Positions 57,657 to 64,000 of a stretch of 64,000 nt of DNA are shown piece after piece. Position 1 is the stretch's first letter; every line of letters begins with the position of its first letter. This stretch comes from Thermosynechococcus vestitus BP-1 (GTDB lineage: Bacteria > Cyanobacteriota > Cyanobacteriia > Thermosynechococcales > Thermosynechococcaceae). A program made the translations under genes and the position numbers. A model generated the notes under the pieces. It did not search any database. It saw only the letters and a program-made list of their open reading frames with translations, and had not been told where the DNA came from. The DNA is taken from NCBI RefSeq assembly GCF_000011345.1, contig NC_004113.1, forward strand, positions 868,001 through 932,000, given 5' to 3'.

Positions 57657-58612
57657 TGGATATTGCCTTTATTATTGACCCGATCGCCAGCCTTGACCCC
57701 GGCCACGATACCAGTGTGGCCTTGATGGAGGCTGCGCAAGCGGCAGGGGCACGGGTGTGGGTAACGGAAATTTCCCAACTGCTGATCCGAGAAGGTCAGG
57801 TATGGGCGGCGCTGACTCCCATCCAGTTATCGCCAGTGCAACTGGTGGACGGCCAGTGGCAGATTCCCCAACCTTGGTTTGAGCTGGGTGCACTCGAATG
57901 GCGCCCCCTCAACACCTTCAGAGCAGTGTGGATGCGCAAGGATCCGCCCGTCAACACCGCCTACCTCTATGCTACCTACTGTCTTGATTTAGTCGATCCC
58001 CAAACCACCCTTGTCCTCAACTCGCCAGCGGGGTTACGCCATGCCAATGAAAAGATGTATGCCCTGCAATTTACCAGTGTGATTCCCAAGACCATTGTGA
58101 CTGCAGACAAGCAGCGCATCCGTGAATTTGTGCAGCAGCAGGGTATGGCGGTGCTCAAACCCTTGGGGGGCAAAGGGGGCGAAGGGATTCTCTTTCTGCA
58201 GGCGGGCGATCGCAACCTCAACTCCATGATTGAAATCAGTACCCAACGGGGACAACTGCCCGTGATGCTGCAGGAGTACCTACCCGCCGCTAAGGAGGGG
58301 GACAAACGGATTATTCTTCTCAACGGCGAACCGATCGGTGCTGTTAACCGGATTCCCACAGGGGATGAATTTCGGGGCAATATGGCCACCGGTGGGCGCG
58401 TGGCAGCCGCAGAGATTACGGAGCGCGATCGCCAGATTTGTCAAACCTTAGCCCCTGCCTTGCGGCGCGATGGCCTCTATTTTGTAGGGATTGATGTTAT
58501 TGGCGGCTACTTAACAGAAGTGAATGTGACTAGCCCCACCGGTGTTCGCGAAATTGATCGCCTCAATGGGACTCGCCTCGGTCAACAGGTGATGGCTTGG
58601 CTATTTAGTTAA
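57656..58612 (+). CDS. gshB: glutathione synthetase
   Basis: The 318-residue ATP-grasp enzyme joins gamma-glutamylcysteine and glycine. It shows MDIAFIIDPIASLDPGHDTSVALMEAAQ, NSPAGLRHANEKMYALQF, VLKPLGGKGGEGILFL and GLYFVGIDVIGGYLTEVNVTSPTGVREIDRL, all GshB motifs. GTG 57656 shares a base with the grxC stop. The grxC-gshB pairing is conserved in many cyanobacteria. Confidence 0.95.
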   Translation: MDIAFIIDPIASLDPGHDTSVALMEAAQAAGARVWVTEISQLLIREGQVWAALTPIQLSPVQLVDGQWQIPQPWFELGALEWRPLNTFRAVWMRKDPPVNTAYLYATYCLDLVDPQTTLVLNSPAGLRHANEKMYALQFTSVIPKTIVTADKQRIREFVQQQGMAVLKPLGGKGGEGILFLQAGDRNLNSMIEISTQRGQLPVMLQEYLPAAKEGDKRIILLNGEPIGAVNRIPTGDEFRGNMATGGRVAAAEITERDRQICQTLAPALRRDGLYFVGIDVIGGYLTEVNVTSPTGVREIDRLNGTRLGQQVMAWLFS

Positions 58613-59040
58613 TGTTCAATTCTATTCAATTCTATGAATCAGATGAAAGTGTTTTTGCCGCAATTTTGCTAACTGCATAGGAGGCTCAGGGAACTCAGAT
58701 AGAGGTTCAATAGGGTAAATTTTTGCCAACAGAGGTCCTAGATTGGGATGGTTTAACAATTGGGGCTTTGGGTTCGGCTCAAATCCAGATGACCCACTCT
58801 AATGATTGAAGAATAAACTGTGGCTACTCCCCCAAGCAGTAAATGCTTAGATGGTGTGACCCGTTGTCTGACTACCCCCGTGAAATCAGCACAATTGAGG
58901 TTAGTTGCCATACTTTGCAACACTGCGGGCGTTTTAGCTATAGGGATTAAAGCCCTTTTGACAGGAGCCAGCGTCTTAAGCAAAACTGCTGTACTGAGTC
59001 TCCTACTTTTCCCTATAATTAATCATCTAGATTGTTTAGC
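58613..59040. other. 428-base intergenic region before leuC
   Basis: No frame here resembles a known protein. It has a short repeat (TTCAATTCTA twice near 58616-58636) and a hairpin AAGCA-GTAAA-TGCTT at 58834-58848. There is also an AGGG-ATTAAAG-CCCT hairpin near 58944. It may hold the leuC promoter or an eroded element. I see no tRNA or intact mobile element. Confidence 0.5.
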
Positions 59041-60450
59041 ATGTCTATGAGTCGCGGCACGCTCTTCGATAAGGTTTGGGAACAGCACACAGTGGCTACA
59101 CTGCCTTCAGGGCAAACTCAACTCTTTATTGGCCTGCACCTAATCCACGAAGTGACGAGTCCCCAAGCCTTTGCCATGCTGCGGGAGCGGGGGTTGCCAG
59201 TGCTCTATCCCCAGCGAACCATAGCGACAGTGGATCACATTGTGCCTACAGATACGCTGGCGCGTCCTCTCCAAGACGCCCTTGCTGAAGAGATGCTGCA
59301 AGCCCTTGAGGCGAACTGCCGTGCCCACAATATTCCCTTTTTTGGGATTGGCTCCGGTCGTCAGGGCATTGTCCATGTCATTGCCCCGGAGCAGGGGTTA
59401 ACGCAACCGGGGATGACGATTGCCTGCGGCGATAGCCACACCTCTACCCACGGTGCCTTTGGGGCGATCGCCTTCGGTATTGGCACCAGTCAAGTGCGGG
59501 ATGTTTTGGCCACCCAGACCCTTGCCCTCAATAAGCTGAAGGTTCGCAAAGTGGAAGTCAATGGCTCCCTTGCGGCTGGCGTCTATGCCAAAGATGTCAT
59601 TCTGCACGTTATTCGCCACCTGGGTGTCAAGGGTGGTGTGGGCTATGCCTATGAATTTGCGGGTACCACGTTTGGCCAACTTTCAATGGAAGAACGCATG
59701 ACCGTCTGCAATATGGCCATTGAGGGAGGTGCCCGCTGCGGCTATGTCAACCCCGATGAAACCACCTTTGCCTACCTTAAGGGACGGCCTTTTGCCCCCC
59801 AAGGAAAAGCCTGGGACGAAGCGGTGGCATGGTGGCGATCGCTAGCCAGTGATGCCGATGCTGAATACGATGATGTTGTGACATTTGCGGCTGCGGATAT
59901 TGCACCGACGGTGACCTGGGGCATTACCCCCGGCCAGAGCGTTGCCGTGGATGAAACCTTGCCCACCCTAGAGAGCTTGCCGGTGGCAGAACGGGCGATC
60001 GCCGCCGAAGCCTATGCCTACATGGATCTACAACCAGGTCAGCCCATTCAAGGAACCAAGATTGATGTCTGCTTTATCGGCAGTTGCACCAACGGTCGCA
60101 TCAGTGACCTGCGGCAGGCGGCCAAAGTTGTTGAAGGGCGCAAAGTCAAACCCGGTGTCAAAGCCTTCGTTGTCCCCGGTTCAGAACGAGTGAAAGCGCA
60201 AGCCGAAGCTGAAGGCCTAGATGTCGTTTTCAAAGCCGCGGGGTTTGAATGGCGCAACCCCGGCTGTTCAATGTGCCTTGCCATGAACCCCGACAAACTG
60301 CAAGGGCGTCAGATCAGCGCCTCCTCCTCCAATCGCAACTTCAAGGGACGCCAAGGCTCTCCAAGCGGGCGCACTCTCCTCATGAGTCCGGCGATGGTGG
60401 CAGCAGCGGCAATTGCCGGTGAAGTGACCGATGTGCGAGCGTTCCTTTAG
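59041..60450 (+). CDS. leuC: 3-isopropylmalate dehydratase large subunit
   Basis: The 469-residue subunit of isopropylmalate isomerase carries the [4Fe-4S] cluster. [81 protein letters not shown] and [15 protein letters not shown] are diagnostic, with the three cluster cysteines in the last two. Two ATGs (59041 and 59047) precede SRGTLFDKV; the first is used. The small subunit leuD is not adjacent. Confidence 0.95.
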   Translation: MSMSRGTLFDKVWEQHTVATLPSGQTQLFIGLHLIHEVTSPQAFAMLRERGLPVLYPQRTIATVDHIVPTDTLARPLQDALAEEMLQALEANCRAHNIPFFGIGSGRQGIVHVIAPEQGLTQPGMTIACGDSHTSTHGAFGAIAFGIGTSQVRDVLATQTLALNKLKVRKVEVNGSLAAGVYAKDVILHVIRHLGVKGGVGYAYEFAGTTFGQLSMEERMTVCNMAIEGGARCGYVNPDETTFAYLKGRPFAPQGKAWDEAVAWWRSLASDADAEYDDVVTFAAADIAPTVTWGITPGQSVAVDETLPTLESLPVAERAIAAEAYAYMDLQPGQPIQGTKIDVCFIGSCTNGRISDLRQAAKVVEGRKVKPGVKAFVVPGSERVKAQAEAEGLDVVFKAAGFEWRNPGCSMCLAMNPDKLQGRQISASSSNRNFKGRQGSPSGRTLLMSPAMVAAAAIAGEVTDVRAFL

Positions 60451-60593
60451 ACTCCCGCTGAATTCCCGATCAGCCCCTTGACCTCACTGTTTTTCAGGGC
60501 AGTTCTTCAGATGAGAGACAGGGAGCAATAGTCTCGTCTAGGATCATCATAGATGTTCGCTGAGAGGTTCGATGGTCTAGAGGAGGCGTTCCT

Positions 60594-60995
60594 ATGAAGG
60601 CGTTACAGGGCGTGCTGGGCGCTCTAGTGTTGGGTGCGGCCTCTGCCTTGCCGGCTGCCGCTGAAACGCTGATTTCCGATAGCGGTCTGACCCGCATTTA
60701 TGACTATCGGTTCAGCCACGCCCCAGGGGATGTCTTGACCTACACCACAGAGGTCAATGGGCGACTTTATGAGGGCACAATTACCCTAACGGCAATTGGC
60801 AATGGATTTGTGCGCGGCTTTTTTAGCGATCGCGATCTAGGGGGTAATTTTGGCTGTAGTGGTGAAGTAACCATTCAATGGGTGCGTAGCGATCGCTATA
60901 TTTCCGTCTGGCGCATTGGCGGCACCTATGCCCCGTACCTGCGGTGTCCACAGGCGGGAACCACGGCTCGCTTAAATATGCGCCGTTATCCCTGA
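60594..60995 (+). CDS. small secreted protein
   Basis: The 133-residue protein has a clear signal peptide (hydrophobic residues 6-21, cleavage after ALPAAAE) and a beta-rich mature part with FSHAPGDVLTYTTEVNGRLYEGTITLTAIGNGFVRGFFSDRDLGGNFGCSGEVTIQWV and two cysteines that may pair. AGGAGG lies upstream. I do not recognise a family. It is convergent with nothing and followed by the GGDEF sensor gene after about 130 bases. Confidence 0.68.
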   Translation: MKALQGVLGALVLGAASALPAAAETLISDSGLTRIYDYRFSHAPGDVLTYTTEVNGRLYEGTITLTAIGNGFVRGFFSDRDLGGNFGCSGEVTIQWVRSDRYISVWRIGGTYAPYLRCPQAGTTARLNMRRYP

Positions 60996-61127
60996 GGGGT
61001 AGTGCCAACTGGCGGGAAGTTTCCTGGACAAGTAATTAACAAATTAAGAATTAGCAACATTGAACTGTAATCATGAATTAAAATAAGTTTTGGTACCTTG
61101 GGTGCCGGCAGAGAGACATTTTCAGGA

Positions 61128-64000
61128 ATGATCATTGACGAATTTGAGCACTTTACCGAATTATTGGTGAACTACACCGATGATCTGATTTGCCTGCACG
61201 AAACCGATGGCAACTACCTATACGTGACTCCCTCCAGTCAAACGCTTTTGGGCTATTCTCCTGAAGAGCTGATTGGTAAAAATCCCTATACCCTGTTTCA
61301 CCCTGAGGATGCTGAGCGAATTCGCAGTGGCGCCCACGCCCTCGCCCTACAGGGCAGCGCCAATTTGACAGAAACCTATCGCATGCGCAAAAAGAGTGGT
61401 GGCTATGTTTGGTTAGAAACCCTCACTCACCCCATTTGCGATGAAGCGGGAAACGTTTTATTTTTAGTGACGACATCGCGGGACGTGACTCGTCGCCGTC
61501 AACTGGAACTAGAACTAAAAGCCAACCAAGAACTCTTAGAAGCCTTTTTTCAGCAGTCCCTTGAGGCCTGCTTCTTCATGATGTTGGATCAGCCCATTCG
61601 CTGGGATGACACGGTCAATAAAGAGGACATATTGGAGTATGTCCTAGATCACCAGCGGATGACGCGTGTCAACAATGCCTTTGCCCAGCAATATCAATTG
61701 CCACCCCAAGAGTTGATTGGCTTGACACCGCGCCTTTGGTTTAAGGAGGATCTGGAACTGGCTAAACGGTTGTGGCGCGCCCTCTTTGATTTAGGCTATT
61801 TTCACACTGAACTTGAGCTGCACCGCCATGACGGTAGCTCTTTTTGGATTGAAGGGAATTACGTTTGTCTGTACAACGAAAATCAGGAAATTATTGGCCA
61901 CTTTGGTGTGCAGCGGGACATTAGCGATCGCATCCGTCTGCAAGCAGAAATTGTCCAAAAGACGGCTGAACTAGAGTATTTCTTTGGCTCTTCCCTAGAG
62001 CTATTTATGATCGCCGATAGTGAGGGACGGCTGCGGCGGGTGAATCACCATTGGCAAACCTGCCTAGGCTATGACCTGAATCGGGTGATGGGGGCAAAGT
62101 TTGAGGAATTTCTGCATCCGGGCGATCGCCCCCGCCATCGACAAATGCAGCAACGTCTCCTTGCCGGCGAGCAAATCACGAACCACACAATTCGCCTGCG
62201 CACCCAAGGGGGAGACTACCGCTGGTATGAATGGCAAGGACTACTGAGCCAGGGGCAAATTTACGCAGCGGCGCGGGATGTCACTGAGCAGCGGCAATTT
62301 AGCGATCGCCTGCAAGCGGCCTACAACCAAGTGACCGACATTTTAGAGAGCATGTCCGATCACTTCTTTGAGGTCGATCATGATTTTACAGTTATTTATG
62401 TCAATGGCAATCTCTGCCGCTTAGTGGGCAAATCCGCCTCACAAATGTTAGGAAAAAACCTCTGGGAGCTCTTCCCCGATGCCCGCAACTCGATTTTTGA
62501 GGAGCAATGTCGGCGGGCAATGACACAGCAGACTCCCGTCCAATTTGAAGCCTTTTATGAGGGGCTCAACCAGTGGTTCGCAGTACGGGTCTTTCCCACC
62601 AGCCGTGGTTTGGCCATTTTCTGCCAAAATATTACGCTGCAAGTGGACTCCAGTACCTCGTTGCAACGGCGGCAAACTCAAGCTGAACTCCTCCATCGCC
62701 TCACCATTAAGATTCGCCGCTCACTAGATCTTGAAACCGTTCTCAAAACTGCCCTTGAGGAAATTCGCCAACTCTTGAACGTAGATCGCACCCTCATTTT
62801 CCAGTTCTGCGCTGACGGCACAGGGGAAGTGGTGGCCGAATCTGTTGCGGCACCGCCGTTTTCTCTGATGCACCGCACCTTCCATGACCCGTGTTTCCAC
62901 CGTGAGTCTGCTGAAGCTTATGTTCAGGGGCGGGTACTGGCGATTGCGGATATTAACACCGCCACCCTCGCTCAATGTCACCGCGATTTTCTCAGCCAAT
63001 TGCAGGTGCGTGCCCTATTAGCAGTACCGATTATTCAGGAGGAACGCCTCTGGGGATTATTTCTGTGTCACCACTGCTCTTCTGCGCGGCCTTGGGCCAA
63101 TGATGAGGTGGAACTGATCCGCCAACTGGGGGAACAACTGAGCTTTGGGATTCACCGCGCTGAATTAGTGAGTGCGCTACATCAGGAAAAAGAGCGCTAT
63201 CGGCGGGTTCTCGAGGCGCAGACAGAACTGCTCTACCGCTGCACACCGGAGGGACATCTGACCTTTGGCAATCCCGCCTTCTTTCGCTATCTAGCTGAAG
63301 CAGGGATGAATTGTGACTTTGGGGACGTGATCCGGCATCCCTTTGATCCTGTGACGCAGCAACGCTTTCAACAGCATCTGCAAGCCCTCAGCCCAGCACA
63401 GCCCATCAGCACTATTGAATGCGCTGTCACCCTCAGTGGCGGACAGCTTGCCTGGTTTGAATGGACCACGCGCGCCTTTTTTGATCACCATGGACGCTGT
63501 GTGGAGTATCAATGTGTGGGTCGCGATATTACCTGCCGCAAGCAAATGGAGGAGCAGCTTATTCACGATGCTCTCCACGATGCCCTGACGGGACTCCCGA
63601 ACCGTACACTGCTTCAAGAGCGCTTAAAACACTGCTGGCGCCAGTATCAACGCCGTCGCGATCGCCCCTTTGCTGTTGTTTTTATTGATATTGATCGCTT
63701 TAAGCGGGTTAATGATAGCTTGGGACACCAAGCCGGTGACCAGTTACTCATCACCCTTGCCCAGCGAATGCAGACTGTGGTGCGTCAGGGGGATACCTTG
63801 GCTCGCTTGAGTGGGGATGAATTTGTCGTCCTCTGTGAAGACCTTGATCCCCAGCAGATGGTGGCCCAGGTGCAAGCGCAGGTTACTGACCTAGAGCGGG
63901 TCATTCAGGAACCCCTGATCATTGATGGTCACTTGTTAAGCGTGAGTGCCAGTATTGGCGTCGCCTTTAGCGATCGCGAGGCCACCTCTGCCGCTACCCT
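61128..64000 (+). CDS. multi-PAS/GAF diguanylate cyclase sensor (3' end outside window)
   Basis: The frame is open from ATG 61128 to the right edge, 957 codons. It has four PAS domains in the first 500 residues (LVNYTDDLICLHETDGNYLYVTPSSQTLLGYSPEELIG; the others near 135-260, 285-390 and 400-500), a GAF domain (about 520-680, LDLETVLKTALEEIRQLLNVDRTLIFQF), a further PAS (about 690-810), and a GGDEF domain from about 818 (DALTGLPNRTLLQERL). The signature is LSGDEF near 893, with a Ser in the first position, a form often active. No membrane segment is visible. An EAL domain might follow beyond the window. Confidence 0.9.
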   Translation, partial: MIIDEFEHFTELLVNYTDDLICLHETDGNYLYVTPSSQTLLGYSPEELIGKNPYTLFHPEDAERIRSGAHALALQGSANLTETYRMRKKSGGYVWLETLTHPICDEAGNVLFLVTTSRDVTRRRQLELELKANQELLEAFFQQSLEACFFMMLDQPIRWDDTVNKEDILEYVLDHQRMTRVNNAFAQQYQLPPQELIGLTPRLWFKEDLELAKRLWRALFDLGYFHTELELHRHDGSSFWIEGNYVCLYNENQEIIGHFGVQRDISDRIRLQAEIVQKTAELEYFFGSSLELFMIADSEGRLRRVNHHWQTCLGYDLNRVMGAKFEEFLHPGDRPRHRQMQQRLLAGEQITNHTIRLRTQGGDYRWYEWQGLLSQGQIYAAARDVTEQRQFSDRLQAAYNQVTDILESMSDHFFEVDHDFTVIYVNGNLCRLVGKSASQMLGKNLWELFPDARNSIFEEQCRRAMTQQTPVQFEAFYEGLNQWFAVRVFPTSRGLAIFCQNITLQVDSSTSLQRRQTQAELLHRLTIKIRRSLDLETVLKTALEEIRQLLNVDRTLIFQFCADGTGEVVAESVAAPPFSLMHRTFHDPCFHRESAEAYVQGRVLAIADINTATLAQCHRDFLSQLQVRALLAVPIIQEERLWGLFLCHHCSSARPWANDEVELIRQLGEQLSFGIHRAELVSALHQEKERYRRVLEAQTELLYRCTPEGHLTFGNPAFFRYLAEAGMNCDFGDVIRHPFDPVTQQRFQQHLQALSPAQPISTIECAVTLSGGQLAWFEWTTRAFFDHHGRCVEYQCVGRDITCRKQMEEQLIHDALHDALTGLPNRTLLQERLKHCWRQYQRRRDRPFAVVFIDIDRFKRVNDSLGHQAGDQLLITLAQRMQTVVRQGDTLARLSGDEFVVLCEDLDPQQMVAQVQAQVTDLERVIQEPLIIDGHLLSVSASIGVAFSDREATSAAT

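Noticed and set aside
58753-58983. Reverse-strand frame of 76 codons in the gap before leuC
   Set aside because: It has no recognisable domain or ribosome site and the opposite strand is similarly open. It could be an eroded insertion-sequence end but I cannot support that.

Overview
The window is chromosomal DNA of a unicellular cyanobacterium, most likely a thermophilic Thermosynechococcus or a very close relative. The evidence is the many HIP1 octamers (GCGATCGC), the photosynthesis genes (petG, ycf39, NDH-1MS genes with cupA, phycobilisome-like proteins), a CikA clock kinase of 729 residues, and the order HlyD-type protein, ndhF3, ndhD3, cupA, which matches my memory of Thermosynechococcus. 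Genes are tightly packed, and many neighbours overlap tail to tail or head to tail by 1 to 30 bases. I found no rRNA, tRNA, CRISPR array or intact insertion sequence.

Layout. 1-5.7 kb: an FHA plus receiver-like protein that runs off the left edge, a small membrane protein, a ComFB-type protein overlapping citramalate synthase (cimA), cysE, a DciA-like helicase-loader protein and a PRC-barrel protein. 5.9-7.6 kb: two phycobilisome-domain proteins behind a V4R-domain protein, resembling the photosystem II assembly cluster known in Synechocystis. 7.7-12.4 kb: ligA, nadK, ycf39 and a pentapeptide-repeat protein. 12.4-21.2 kb: aat, a TPM-domain protein, small conserved proteins, an IscA/SufA-type protein, a dihydrolipoyl dehydrogenase, a DUF362 protein, a site-2 protease and a metallo-beta-lactamase-fold protein with a degraded metal site. 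21.3-22.6 kb: hspA with promoter, candidate RNA thermometer and terminator, then a monothiol glutaredoxin/BolA pair.

22.7-35.9 kb: a large hybrid histidine kinase, the tiny gene petG (37 residues), der, an amino-acid-type binding lipoprotein, ilvN, a J-domain protein, aroK, a second pentapeptide protein, msrA, acs and small membrane proteins. 36.0-39.0 kb is the most unusual stretch. A 420-base near-perfect direct repeat (one mismatch) flanks an fkbM-type methyltransferase gene. The left copy is a truncated start of an ABC ATPase gene and the right copy begins the intact gene. This is the structure left by single-crossover integration of a circle carrying the repeat and the methyltransferase.

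39-50.8 kb: a CxxC-containing AhpD-like protein, an MltA-like lipoprotein, queE, two secreted proteins, coaE, cikA, cobN, bioY and an FHA protein. 51-58.6 kb: a HlyD-type protein (possibly xcsB of the cellulose export system), then ndhF3-ndhD3-cupA for the low-CO2-inducible CO2-uptake NDH-1 complex, then a glutaredoxin and glutathione synthetase. 59-64 kb: leuC, a small secreted protein and a multi-PAS/GAF/GGDEF sensor cut by the right edge.

Functional threads: cimA, ilvN and leuC belong to branched-chain amino acid synthesis; iron-sulfur, thiol and redox functions recur (IscA type, Grx/BolA, Grx/GshB, MsrA, AhpD-like); and signalling genes are frequent (two FHA proteins, a hybrid kinase, CikA, ComFB type, GGDEF).
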